DNA of 64,000 bases from a virus. Shown here in pieces: positions 9,234-17,910 of the stretch. The notes below the pieces were generated by a model. That model did not search any database. It was not told where the DNA came from and saw nothing but the letters and a program-made list of their open reading frames with translations. The stretch's first letter is position 1; each line of letters opens with the position of its first letter. Location: positions 1 through 64,000 of the IMG/VR virus record IMGVR_UViG_3300019458_000024, one strand, 5' to 3'. The position numbers and the translations under genes were made by a program.

Positions 9234-9674
9234 ATGGATAATGAGACTAAGAAGACGTTAGACAAAGTAGTAGATTGGATTAAATCCAATAAAGAAACAC
9301 ATGGAGGCAGTAAATCTCCTTGGAGCCTAGTTGTAGGTTTAATGACTGCTGCGGTAGCTCTTTTGGCTACAGGATTCATGTATTATCGCGCCTGGAAGCA
9401 AGGTAAAGTTATCGCAAAACTAAAGCATGAGAAAGACTTAGCTGAGCAGGTTAAATTAACTGGAGAAGTCGCCAGACAAGTTTCCAAAAATAAGGTTCAA
9501 GCTGCTATACTTCGCAAAAAGGGTAAACTTGCTGAAGAGAAAATTAAGGAGCTTGATACTCAACTAAAGGAGCTTGATGATGTTAGGACTAAGACCACAA
9601 ATGATATCAAGGCTATCAATTCTTGGAGTGATGTTGATAGCTTTTTGTCTAAACGCAAAAACGGCGAAAGCTGA
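9234..9674 (+). CDS. Membrane-anchored coiled-coil protein
   Basis: 146 residues. A single transmembrane segment lies near residues 30-50 (WSLVVGLMTAAVALLATGF), followed by about 80 residues of Lys/Glu-rich heptads predicted as coiled coil. This is the architecture of an inner-membrane spanin or other lysis-related phage membrane protein. Its 3' end is overlapped in another frame by the next gene, which has a signal peptide and its own membrane segment, an arrangement reminiscent of Rz/Rz1 pairs though the partner is not a clear lipoprotein. Confidence 0.65.
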   Translation: MDNETKKTLDKVVDWIKSNKETHGGSKSPWSLVVGLMTAAVALLATGFMYYRAWKQGKVIAKLKHEKDLAEQVKLTGEVARQVSKNKVQAAILRKKGKLAEEKIKELDTQLKELDDVRTKTTNDIKAINSWSDVDSFLSKRKNGES

Positions 9675-10047
9675 GTTACCAAAAGGGGATAGAAGGGGTT
9701 CCGGTAGTTCTGAGGTCATGTGCTATGACCTTGAAAACTTTACACTTCTATTGCAAATGGACTCCGATTTGACAATATGTCACGCGGAAGTCACTATTAG
9801 AACACACTTAGCAGATGACCTAAAACTTCAGGTTAAAACACTTAAAGAACTGGTAGCTGTTACAGAAGACAATAACACTATTCTGAAGACCGAGAATACC
9901 AGGCTATTCGAACTATGGAAGGAAGAGAATAAACGGCGCCACGAGGCGGAGAATGCGCCTAAATGGGGTTCTTGGATGGGTTGGATAGTGGCAGGGGTAG
10001 CGACTGCTGTAGCTGGTGGGGCAATTACATACGCAGTGGTGAAATGA
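9601..10047 (+). CDS. Exported protein with C-terminal membrane segment
   Basis: About 148 residues if started at ATG 9601; an ATG at 9574 is also possible. The N-terminus (MISRLSILGVMLIAFC...KTAKA) looks like a signal peptide with an AKA cleavage site. A helical, charged middle region (residues about 80-115) and a C-terminal transmembrane segment WMGWIVAGVATAVAGGAI follow. It overlaps the preceding coiled-coil gene by about 70 bases in a different frame. Membrane-related lysis function is an inference from architecture only. Confidence 0.6.
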   Translation: MISRLSILGVMLIAFCLNAKTAKAELPKGDRRGSGSSEVMCYDLENFTLLLQMDSDLTICHAEVTIRTHLADDLKLQVKTLKELVAVTEDNNTILKTENTRLFELWKEENKRRHEAENAPKWGSWMGWIVAGVATAVAGGAITYAVVK

Positions 10048-10460
10048 ATGAAGGTAACGAACCTTGTCTGGTCCTTAAAGTAACTGGACAAAAATCAGGT
10101 AAAGTCGCGCTTTTTATGAAGTTAGACGCACTTTTTCCCGAGTGCTCCTACCTCATAAAAGGCGCAGATCAGCTGTATCCACTCTTTTGTCTTAAAAATA
10201 ACGTATGTCCTAGAAACGCTAACTGTATGGAAAGATTAGCAAAAAGAACAAAATACGTGTTTGACACGTTTCCAGACGCGGATCTACTACTACTATACTT
10301 CAGGTATGCAGATATGCCCAACTCTCACAGAGCTGGAGTGTTTTGGAGAGATATGAGAGAGCCCAGATACGTGACTTTTAATAGAGCAGTATGGGAAAAG
10401 ATGAAGAAAGTAGGAATTGTATATGAATGGGTCCTGCCTGATAACCTATTCTTATCTTGA
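10044..10460 (+). CDS. Hypothetical protein
   Basis: 138 residues from ATG 10044, which overlaps the previous stop as ATGA; a longer in-frame version from 9963 would sit wholly within the upstream gene. It contains five scattered cysteines (for example NVCPRNANC) but no recognised domain. Its 3' end overlaps the -35 region of the promoter at 10457-10486. Function unknown. Confidence 0.6.
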   Translation: MNEGNEPCLVLKVTGQKSGKVALFMKLDALFPECSYLIKGADQLYPLFCLKNNVCPRNANCMERLAKRTKYVFDTFPDADLLLLYFRYADMPNSHRAGVFWRDMREPRYVTFNRAVWEKMKKVGIVYEWVLPDNLFLS

Positions 10461-10486
10461 CGCGTAAACAGCCATTATTTTATAAT
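10457..10486 (+). promoter_or_regulatory. Strong sigma70-type promoter
   Basis: TTGACG (10457-10462), an 18-base spacer and a perfect TATAAT (10481-10486). The expected transcription start near 10493 is only about seven bases before the ATG at 10500, and there is no Shine-Dalgarno in between, so the mRNA for the next gene may be nearly leaderless. Confidence 0.6.
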
Positions 10487-10499
10487 AGAAAGCAACCAT

Positions 10500-11000
10500 A
10501 TGTCGGTAGATCTGCAAAAAATTTCTGCGGTGTGCAATGCTCTAAAGAACGGAGATTTGGACTATACGAAGGGCACCGTCTATTGCTTGGAGCGTTGCGC
10601 TTTGAAAAAATCGTGGAGCAAACAACCAAGTTATTGGATTGATTTATTGTTTTGTTCTGAGACTGGGTATTATCAAGTATTCAAATACTGGAGTTGGATT
10701 GGAAAAGACAAGCTAGTTAAAGAAGGCAGAGTACCGCATAAAGGTTCTACAAAAGACAACCACACAGCGGTTTGTAATTATTTTTGTGCAATTGAGGCTA
10801 AAATGATCAGCGGTGGTTGGGGTGTTAGTGAGCGGCAACACTCTGCGGCAACGCCAGTACGCGATTTTGATAAGAAAATCGCTAGCATCAAAAATAATAT
10901 ACCTGCAATCAGCACTCCAATCATTGAAGTGAAACCTGTACAAGATAAAAAAGAACCTAAAAAGCTACTTTCCAGAAAACCGGTGAAAGATTGGTTTTAG
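10500..11000 (+). CDS. Hypothetical protein upstream of UvsW-like helicase
   Basis: 166 residues, basic, with no domain I recognise. It starts at ATG 10500 just downstream of a consensus promoter. The C-terminal third is Lys/Pro-rich (KPVQDKKEPKKLLSRKPVKDWF), suggesting nucleic-acid contact or a flexible tail. Its stop overlaps the start of the helicase gene, so the two are translationally linked. Confidence 0.6.
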   Translation: MSVDLQKISAVCNALKNGDLDYTKGTVYCLERCALKKSWSKQPSYWIDLLFCSETGYYQVFKYWSWIGKDKLVKEGRVPHKGSTKDNHTAVCNYFCAIEAKMISGGWGVSERQHSAATPVRDFDKKIASIKNNIPAISTPIIEVKPVQDKKEPKKLLSRKPVKDWF

Positions 11001-12406
11001 CTTCGTCATGTACTATTTTAGTTGGTGAAGTTAACTCCGTAATATCCGGTACTTTTCCAATAGATGCTGTAAGAGAAATAACCTCATACAGAGTTGAAGG
11101 ATATCAATTCACACCAAGATTTCGAGACGGCCACTGGGATGGAAGGAAACACTTATTCAACAAGAGATTAAGTGCCTTTCCTACTGGGTTGCTCGACGAT
11201 GTTATTGACTATATTAAAACAGCATATCCTACAATTGACCTAGAAGTTAAGTGGGCGGGAAAGCCTATTCCAGAACCTAAAAACTTGGGTTTCGATCTTC
11301 AAAGTATTGAATTTGGTAAAGGCAAGTATGATTATCAATTAGGTGCTGCTATTGCGATGATAGAAAAACGTAGGGGTATCATAAAGATAGCTACCAACGG
11401 TGGTAAAAGTGAAATAGCATGTGCAGTTACAAAACATATAGGACATCCAACACTGTTTTTAGTGGAAAGAAAGGAACTATTATACCAAACGAGGAGACGC
11501 TTCTCAGAAAGACTCGGCATTGCAGAAGCTGAAATTGGTATTGTAGGAGATGGAAACTGCGTGGTGAAAGATATAACCATTGCCTCCCCACAAAGCTACT
11601 TAAACAGGCTGGAAGAGGGAAAAGTTCCTACAGACTGGACTGTGTTGTTCGGCGATGAATGTCAACACTTGCCTGGGGATACTTACTATTCGGTAGTGTC
11701 ACAAATAACTGCCCCTTATAGGTATGCATTATCTGGAACACCGCTGAACCGTGCTGATGGAGCAGACCTGAAACTTATAGCACAAACCGGTCCAGTGATT
11801 TTTGAGGTCAGAAACAAGTTGTTGGTAGAACGTGGCATTTCTGTAATGCCGAGCGTGGAGATGCTTCCTATTAAAGAACCCAGTATTCTTAAAAAAATGA
11901 GCTACGCTCAAGTGGAAAAACTGGGGATTCGAGAAAATAAGCAATTAAATGACTTAGTAGTTGACAATGCAATTAAACACGCTAAAAACAAAAAACAAGT
12001 TCTAATACTAGTGGACAAAACCAGTCATGGAGAGACTATAAAAAAATTATTGGACGGTAAAAAAACATCTCCTATGTTTCTCTTTATCCACGGCAAAGAA
12101 AATACTGAAACCAGACTTCAAGCACTGGAAGACTATAAAAGCGGTAAAATTAGAATTTTGATCGCCACTCCGATATTGGACGAAGGCATTAACTTGCCGT
12201 GCATTGATGTACTCATCCTAGCGGCCGGAGGAAAGAGTAAAATTAAACTACTGCAACGTGTTGGAAGAGGTCTCCGATCTGGAAAAGGTAAAGAAAATCT
12301 TCTGGTTATAGATTTTGCGAACTTTACACACAAATACCTACTGAAACACTCCTTGACACGTCTACAGACGTATGAAGATGAAGATTGTTTTGTAATATCA
12401 GGTTAG
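10991..12406 (+). CDS. SF2 DNA helicase, UvsW-like
   Basis: About 471 residues from a TTG at 10991; no ATG or GTG is available near the conserved N-terminus. Motif I is IATNGGKSEIA (near residue 135), the DEAD-like motif II is GDECQH, motif III LSGTPL, and motif VI QRVGRGLRSG. This is the T4 UvsW/RAD25-like family of ATP-dependent branch-migrating helicases that process recombination and replication forks. The N-terminal approximately 100 residues (including FRDGHWDGRKHLF) match the substrate-binding region of phage UvsW homologues. Motif I has Asn-Gly-Gly-Lys-Ser in place of the usual GxGKT. Confidence 0.85.
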   Translation: MVLASSCTILVGEVNSVISGTFPIDAVREITSYRVEGYQFTPRFRDGHWDGRKHLFNKRLSAFPTGLLDDVIDYIKTAYPTIDLEVKWAGKPIPEPKNLGFDLQSIEFGKGKYDYQLGAAIAMIEKRRGIIKIATNGGKSEIACAVTKHIGHPTLFLVERKELLYQTRRRFSERLGIAEAEIGIVGDGNCVVKDITIASPQSYLNRLEEGKVPTDWTVLFGDECQHLPGDTYYSVVSQITAPYRYALSGTPLNRADGADLKLIAQTGPVIFEVRNKLLVERGISVMPSVEMLPIKEPSILKKMSYAQVEKLGIRENKQLNDLVVDNAIKHAKNKKQVLILVDKTSHGETIKKLLDGKKTSPMFLFIHGKENTETRLQALEDYKSGKIRILIATPILDEGINLPCIDVLILAAGGKSKIKLLQRVGRGLRSGKGKENLLVIDFANFTHKYLLKHSLTRLQTYEDEDCFVISG

Positions 12407-12429
12407 TAGAGCATATCCTGCAAGTGGCG

Positions 12430-12461
12430 TATAATAAATCAACGAAAGTAATTTGTTGATT
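12430..12461 (+). promoter_or_regulatory. TATAAT and AT-rich hairpin in leader of next gene
   Basis: The gap 12407-12524 contains a perfect TATAAT (12430-12435, no convincing -35) followed by an inverted repeat AATCAAC/GTTGATT (12437-12443 and 12455-12461) with an 11-base loop, then a T-run at 12473-12478. It could be a promoter with a structured leader, or a weak terminator after the helicase gene. Confidence 0.3.
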
Positions 12462-12524
12462 GCAGAATCCAATTTTTTAGACTGTAATATACTGAACTAC
12501 TTGTCATAGGATTCCCCACTACCG

Positions 12525-13178
12525 ATGGCCAAAAAACAAAACGATATTTTTTATAATTTTAAAGGGCTTATCCCAGATGAGTTGTTGCTTGCACTAAAGG
12601 GAGAAGTTCGAAGAAAGGATGAAATTGTACATTCTATTGAATATGAGACTTCAATTGAACGACTAAGTGATTTAGATTTCACGACAGACGATATTGGAAC
12701 AGTTGTAAAACAAAAAAGTCCTTTAAGTTGGTGGCTTTTAACGTCTGTCTCCCCTCCTGTGTGGGTAGAGTTGACTGCGACCGGTGGACCTACAGGTCCA
12801 GCAGTAAATACTGTATTTGTATGGGGTAATCAAACTGTAGGAGCTTCTGCTACTACTAGATTTTTGATTCCTGGTTGGGGAGATGTAGTAGCACCAACAT
12901 CTGCAATCCAATTTCGATCTCCTACAGCAGGTACTATAAAAAACTTATACATACGACATAATACACCAGGTGTAGGAAGTACGATTACCTATACAGTTAG
13001 AATAAACAATGTAGCTACTTCACTCTCTGTAGGTCTGGCTGCTTCAGGCACTGATGCTAATAATACTGCTAATTCAGCGGCCGTATCTGTTGGAGATCTT
13101 ATAGATATTCAAATAACAAAAGCAGCTATCACTACCTCACCACAAAATGTTACAGCTGCTGTCCAGGTAGAGCAATGA
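12525..13178 (+). CDS. Hypothetical virion protein
   Basis: 217 residues. The first 75 residues are charged; from about residue 85 the sequence becomes Thr/Ala/Gly-rich with alternating hydrophobic positions, ending in QNVTAAVQVEQ, the look of a beta-sandwich appendage protein. It overlaps the long tail fibre gene by four bases (ATGA). Possibly a fibre base or connector. Confidence 0.65.
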   Translation: MAKKQNDIFYNFKGLIPDELLLALKGEVRRKDEIVHSIEYETSIERLSDLDFTTDDIGTVVKQKSPLSWWLLTSVSPPVWVELTATGGPTGPAVNTVFVWGNQTVGASATTRFLIPGWGDVVAPTSAIQFRSPTAGTIKNLYIRHNTPGVGSTITYTVRINNVATSLSVGLAASGTDANNTANSAAVSVGDLIDIQITKAAITTSPQNVTAAVQVEQ

Positions 13179-16100
13179 GCGTTTTCCGTTACAGATTGAC
13201 CGGTCCTAAAGCCGAAGATATTGACGATTTTCTTACGTCTACACCTACCGTAGCCGATCCTGCTCCTCCAATTTTTGTTGATGTTACTTATTCAGGATTG
13301 CAATCAGATCTTGATGATGTGATGAGGGGGCTCGGATATACATATGATTCTACAGATCCGACGACGCCTCCAATAGAAGACTCTGGCGTTGAGTTGGTTG
13401 TAAATAAAGGTGCACCTGATGGTTACGCACCACTAGACAGCACAAGTAAAGTTCCTGCGGTGTATTTACCTTCTTACGTAGATGACGTGTTGGAGTACGC
13501 AGATTTCTCATCGTTTCCAGGAACAGGAGAAACAGGAAAGATTTATATAGCTATAGATACCGGAGACATTTACCGATGGTCCGGATCTGTTTATGTCAAT
13601 ATTTCCAGTGATTCAGGAATAACCCAACTTACGGGTGATGTTACTGCGGGCCCTGGAAGTGGCTCTCAAACAGCTACAATTGCCAATAACGCTGTCACAA
13701 ATGCAAAGGCCGCAGATATGGCGGCAAACACTGTAAAAGTTAATGATACGGCAGGCACAGGAGACCCAGTTGACCTTCCAATGGGGTCCAGTACTATACT
13801 CTCTCGTCTGGCTGCTGGAAACATTGTTGCGGCCACTCCTTCACAAATCAATTCGTTGTTAGGCACAGGAGCGCTAACTAGCACTGCTCCAGCAGATGTT
13901 ACTAAAGCGTCCGCTGCAGTGGGAGTTTCTACAGAATCTGCACGATCAGATCACAAACATGATGTTTCTACCGCTGCGGCGATAGATCTTACCGATGCTA
14001 CCAATGCGGAGGGCACGGCTACTAGTCTGGCTAGAAGTGATCATACACACGCGCACGGGTCCAGAGGAGGTGGCACACTCCACGCAGACGCCACTACATC
14101 AGTGTCTGGATTCATGTCGGCCGCTGATAAAACTAAACTAGATGGGGTGGCTTCAGGAGCTGCTGCATTAACTAGCACTGCGCCAGTAAATGTAACAAAA
14201 GCAGCAGCAGCAGTGGGCGTAGGAACCACCGCAGCCAGGCATGATCATAAACACGACATAGATACGGCTGCTCCTGCGGACATAGGAACAGCTAATGCTG
14301 AAGGAGCGTCTACATCTCTCGCTAGGGCAGATCATGTTCACAATCTACCTTTTACCCCAGTACAAACTGCACTAGCAGCAGCTACCGGTTCTATATCAGT
14401 TAACAACAATTTCATTACTGATGTTCTTGATCCGGTTAATCCTCAAGACGCAGCTACTAAGACTTACGTAGACGGCTCTTACGGAGTTGCTAACTGGTCT
14501 GGTATTCGTTACTTTGCAGTGGACTATGATTTCGGCAGTGATTCCAATCTTGGATACTCAGATGTATCTATGGCCGCCGCAGGGGCTGTTGCTATTAAAA
14601 CTCTAGAACACCTAAAATTCATCTTTCCAGTAGCGGGCGGTGGAAATACAGCTGTAATTGCAATCGCGGCCAGAGCTGGCGGTGCAATGTATCGCAATAT
14701 AGCAAACACTGCTGATGACGAATTAAGACTTCTTGGCATACATGGGTATGCGTATGTTCTAGTGCGAGGAACTGGAACTGTTGCTACCGCTGGTGCCGTA
14801 AAATTTGCTAATGACACAGCTGATAAGATTGCCTGCGGATCTCAGATTTTTGCAGGTACAAATGCAGGTGGGTACAACCCTGCGGGTACCATTTCGGCAG
14901 CTACTTTTGACTGCACTTTAGCAGGAGGAGGAGCGCCGGGATTAGCTGCGGAGCCGACTCTTATAGGCAAGCGTATACGATTCGATTCAACCACCACAAC
15001 CGTAGCTCTTAGAAATATCTGCAGAATGATTCATGCAAATGATACAGACACTATCACAGTAGATAATAATCTACCTGCAACACCAGTTAGAACTGATGTA
15101 TTTTATATCGAAGAACCGTCTGTTTCAGTTGACCGTATTCAAGTACACGGTTTTAGTGGGTCTACTCAAGCACTGCTTCCTTCTTTTGCAGCAAGTGGAT
15201 TAAATATTGCAGGCATTAGAATGCCAAACACTACCGCAGGATTTGTCCCCTTTGCAGCTCGATCAATTCAGGCCGGATTTCGTGTATCTTTTTGTGATTC
15301 TTATTCGCCGGGTTTCACTAATTGTACCTGGGGAAATATTTCTGCTGTTACAGTAAACAATGCATACATAGACGAAACATTTGCGACAATTACTACTGGA
15401 GTTGGGTATGCTTGTAATGGTTGGGGCGGAACTATATCTGGAGTAGGATCATTAGTTTTAAGCTCTTCTGCAAATCGTCTTGGACGTTGGCAAATTTTAG
15501 GAGTTGGTCCTGGGGCCTTTGGTGTAGGCAGCGCAGGAGGGTGCTATTTTGGAAACGGACTTTTGTTTCAAAATTGCAAATCTTCTGGAGGTACACAGAA
15601 TACAACTGGTGGAAATCTTTTAGGAAGTAACGCATCCGCAACTGTCAGGAGGACTAGACTATTGGTTGGTTTTGCTGGCTCTGTACTTTCAATGCAACAC
15701 ACTCCAATAATGATTCGTGGAGTAGATATACAAAGCGCTGGCGCTTTGTCACTGATGAGCATAACCGGTCTTGGAATAGATGCAGTTATTAATGACGTAG
15801 TTGGATCTACTGGAAATACTGGTAACGGACTAGATTTAACTCTTACGCGCAACAGCAACATACTTCTTGGGCAGCTTAATGCAAATACTTTTACAGGAGC
15901 TGCTGGGCAGGATATTGCGTGTTCAAGTGGAATTTTTTATGTCCACGCAGACTATGCTAGGACGGACTTAGTAGATTCTTTTAATAATCTAGTGCAAGGC
16001 ACTGCAGGAACACAATTAGGCACTGCTTCACTAGCGATCAACGATGCAACTGCTAATATAGGACAATACCAAATATGTAGGGCTACCGCCATAGGAGTAG

Positions 16101-16426
16101 TAAGAGCAGCACGAGCAGATACCGCAGCGAACGCTGCTGGAGTGGTTGGAGTTTCTCAATCAGCGTTTACTACAGGCGGAGCAACAAATAAAGCGATGTT
16201 AGCTTTTTCTGGCGGTTCTTGGGTGCAATTTGATGCCGCACCGACCGCTGGAAGCATTGCATATCTATCAACCGCTACGGCTGGAAACGCACAAGTAGCA
16301 GTACCTACATTTTCTTTTACCAATCAAAAACTTCGTCTTGGACGGGTCTTGGCTGTTTCCGGTACACTTGGTTATGTAAACTTTGAACCTGATAATCTGC
16401 CAGTTACCGCAGATGGTGCAGCGTAA
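13175..16426 (+). CDS. Large tail fibre with HxH repeats
   Basis: 1083 residues. Between about residues 230 and 395 there are repeated units of the form STAPxxVTKAxAAVG...ARxDHKHD or SLARxDHxH; four DHxH sites are visible. Such His-x-His motifs coordinate metal in intertwined trimeric fibres such as T4 gp37. A segment GFMSAADKTKLDGVASGA, common in tail fibres, links the repeats. The C-terminal 600 residues are Gly/Ala/Thr-rich with a probable beta-helix. The N-terminus may attach to the tail. Typical receptor-binding fibre. Confidence 0.85.
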   Translation: MSVFRYRLTGPKAEDIDDFLTSTPTVADPAPPIFVDVTYSGLQSDLDDVMRGLGYTYDSTDPTTPPIEDSGVELVVNKGAPDGYAPLDSTSKVPAVYLPSYVDDVLEYADFSSFPGTGETGKIYIAIDTGDIYRWSGSVYVNISSDSGITQLTGDVTAGPGSGSQTATIANNAVTNAKAADMAANTVKVNDTAGTGDPVDLPMGSSTILSRLAAGNIVAATPSQINSLLGTGALTSTAPADVTKASAAVGVSTESARSDHKHDVSTAAAIDLTDATNAEGTATSLARSDHTHAHGSRGGGTLHADATTSVSGFMSAADKTKLDGVASGAAALTSTAPVNVTKAAAAVGVGTTAARHDHKHDIDTAAPADIGTANAEGASTSLARADHVHNLPFTPVQTALAAATGSISVNNNFITDVLDPVNPQDAATKTYVDGSYGVANWSGIRYFAVDYDFGSDSNLGYSDVSMAAAGAVAIKTLEHLKFIFPVAGGGNTAVIAIAARAGGAMYRNIANTADDELRLLGIHGYAYVLVRGTGTVATAGAVKFANDTADKIACGSQIFAGTNAGGYNPAGTISAATFDCTLAGGGAPGLAAEPTLIGKRIRFDSTTTTVALRNICRMIHANDTDTITVDNNLPATPVRTDVFYIEEPSVSVDRIQVHGFSGSTQALLPSFAASGLNIAGIRMPNTTAGFVPFAARSIQAGFRVSFCDSYSPGFTNCTWGNISAVTVNNAYIDETFATITTGVGYACNGWGGTISGVGSLVLSSSANRLGRWQILGVGPGAFGVGSAGGCYFGNGLLFQNCKSSGGTQNTTGGNLLGSNASATVRRTRLLVGFAGSVLSMQHTPIMIRGVDIQSAGALSLMSITGLGIDAVINDVVGSTGNTGNGLDLTLTRNSNILLGQLNANTFTGAAGQDIACSSGIFYVHADYARTDLVDSFNNLVQGTAGTQLGTASLAINDATANIGQYQICRATAIGVVRAARADTAANAAGVVGVSQSAFTTGGATNKAMLAFSGGSWVQFDAAPTAGSIAYLSTATAGNAQVAVPTFSFTNQKLRLGRVLAVSGTLGYVNFEPDNLPVTADGAA

Positions 16427-16443
16427 AATGGAAAGGATAAGTT

Positions 16444-16785
16444 ATGTATAATTGGGTATTTTAGACATATGAAGGAGTTCAATATTACGTTACAAGCAAT
16501 GAAGAACTATATGACGACGCTTGCGAAGATCTTAGAATCTATACTGGACTAGCACCTGAACAATTTGTAGAGTTTAAAGGGCTGTTAAACCCAAACAAAT
16601 CTTATAAAGAACCAGCAAGTGTCTCCCATATAGGAGATGTTTTAAATAGAAGTACCAAAGCACTCATATTAGATGTCGATTTAGCTGATTTTCCAGAGGA
16701 ATTTTGGGTACATAACCCAGACCTTACTGGTTTAGAAAATGTTCCCGACTATTACTGGAAAGTTGAAGATGACACTCTTTCGGAA
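16444..16785 (+). pseudogene. N-terminal part of DUF4376-like gene, interrupted by TAG
   Basis: An ATG at 16444 has a good Shine-Dalgarno (AAGGA, six-base spacing). Its frame reads MYNWVF, then TAG at 16462-16464, then continues open (TYEGVQYYVTSNEE...) straight into the next entry without another stop. There is no ATG, GTG or TTG in this frame between the TAG and 16786. A second Shine-Dalgarno-like GAAGGAG occurs at 16471-16477 but is followed by no standard start. Either an amber mutation, an assembly error, readthrough, or a noncanonical start. Confidence 0.6.
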
Positions 16786-17178
16786 ATGAACCAGAGCGAA
16801 AAGGATGCTGTTGATGCATCAAGATTGGATAATCGTAAAAAAGAAAGATACACAGAAATAGACAGTCGCACTGACGCATTAATTGCACAGGGTTTTATGT
16901 TCGCCGGCAAAAATTTCAGTCTTAGTGCTAATGCTCAAATGAAAATGATGGGCATTAATCAAATACGTGATGATGTAGCTGTTACTTATCCAATAGTTTG
17001 GAATACTAAAAATGATACAGATTCGTACGATATTCCAAACTCAGCAACGGTTCGTGGTTTCTATTTAACCGCAGTGGGCACGTACAGGGCGCACGTAGAC
17101 ACAGGGTCTGCCCTTAAAGCAGCAGTGCGCGCGGCGACCTCTATTGAAGCCGTGGACGCTATAGTTGACAATCGATAG
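16786..17178 (+). CDS. DUF4376-like tail protein, C-terminal part
   Basis: 130 residues from ATG 16786 to a TAG stop, but the frame continues open upstream to the TAG at 16462, so the intact protein would be about 244 residues. The segment ALIAQGFMFAGKNFSL...A...DDVAVTYPIVWNT...AALKAAVRAATSIEAVDAI follows the DUF4376 pattern, a domain commonly encoded right after phage tail-fibre genes. It has no good ribosome-binding site of its own at 16786. Likely fibre-associated; assignment by pattern only. Confidence 0.6.
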   Translation: MNQSEKDAVDASRLDNRKKERYTEIDSRTDALIAQGFMFAGKNFSLSANAQMKMMGINQIRDDVAVTYPIVWNTKNDTDSYDIPNSATVRGFYLTAVGTYRAHVDTGSALKAAVRAATSIEAVDAIVDNR

Positions 17179-17188
17179 GAGAATATAA

Positions 17189-17386
17189 ATGAGTCCAACT
17201 ACAATATCAGTACTGGTAGGTATTCTATTCCTAGTAATAGTAGGTTTTGATATCTATCTAGCTACTGATTCCATTAAAGGTAATACATACAGTGCAAGAA
17301 TCAGACAGTGGGGCCGGAAATGGAAATGGTTTCCATACGTAATTTCACTGGGGTTTGGAGCACTTACAGGACACTTCTTTCTATGA
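17189..17386 (+). CDS. Small two-span membrane protein
   Basis: 65 residues with two hydrophobic segments (VLVGILFLVIVGFDIYLA and FPYVISLGFGALTGHFFL) joined by a basic loop RIRQWGRKWKW. Small phage membrane proteins of this shape are often holins or lysis accessories. AGGAG precedes the ATG by seven bases. It overlaps the next micro-gene by ATGA. Confidence 0.65.
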   Translation: MSPTTISVLVGILFLVIVGFDIYLATDSIKGNTYSARIRQWGRKWKWFPYVISLGFGALTGHFFL

Positions 17387-17463
17387 AAAACAAAATTATA
17401 AAAGGTGCATTTCTAGTCACTGTATTTGTCATTGGAATGATTGGCGGTTCTTTGTGGTGGTAG
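17383..17463 (+). CDS. 26-residue single-span membrane peptide
   Basis: Reads MKNKIIKGAFLVTVFVIG then MIGGSLWW. It has a short basic N-terminus and one hydrophobic helix ending in two tryptophans. The ATGA overlap with the preceding stop and the TAG directly abutting the next GTG start (17464) indicate a real translated unit within an operon. Function unknown; membrane-active or lysis-related role is possible. Confidence 0.5.
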   Translation: MKNKIIKGAFLVTVFVIGMIGGSLWW

Positions 17464-17910
17464 GTGGATTCAATCCACATTACTGAAATAGTGCCAGGCG
17501 ATGTTTTACGCATCGCTATGAAGCCAGGAAGACATTTAGAGCCTGTTTTATCTCCTAGAGGTAGTCAACATAGACTTCTTCCAGGCAGGGCGTCTGCTAA
17601 TGGCAGATCGCTACAGGCAAAAAGCTTCTCACGAACTGTATATCTTGGATATGTAACACAAAACGACACTATAAACGGGGTCTTAGCTCTTCAAATTGAA
17701 AATCGAGGACAACGACGAGAGCATCTAGCAGCCACTGTTCCGTACAAAGACATTAAAATTATTCAGAAATTCATTACCCCAACCAAACACATGGGCGCTA
17801 AAATAGTACCATTAAGTGGTGCTAAAAATGCAATTAGAAGACCTGGTGCAATTGCGAAAGGAGTGTTAGATCCTAAAGGATTCATGAACTTAGTTAGAGT
17901 ATATTTCTGA
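17464..17910 (+). CDS. Hypothetical protein, paralogue of 47822 gene N-terminus
   Basis: 148 residues from GTG 17464. The beginning (IHITEIVPGDVLRIAM) and the segment GVLALQIENRG...AATVPYKDIKIIQKF resemble by eye the gene at 47822-48547 (ITIDEIVVGTVVRVLL and ITLVLEDSH...VQLPYSSFLRVSRLV), so the two may be distant paralogues sharing a small beta-barrel. The C-terminus is basic. Its stop overlaps the next ATG (TGATG). Confidence 0.6.
   Translation: MDSIHITEIVPGDVLRIAMKPGRHLEPVLSPRGSQHRLLPGRASANGRSLQAKSFSRTVYLGYVTQNDTINGVLALQIENRGQRREHLAATVPYKDIKIIQKFITPTKHMGAKIVPLSGAKNAIRRPGAIAKGVLDPKGFMNLVRVYF

Noticed and set aside
10457-10642. Plus-strand 61-codon frame starting at TTG 10457
   Set aside because: It overlaps the promoter and the better supported gene at 10500 in another frame.
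16444-17178. Genome-wide reassignment of TAG to an amino acid
   Set aside because: Many intact genes end naturally at TAG (for example at 5456, 6897, 12406, 17178 and 39837), so TAG works as a stop here.
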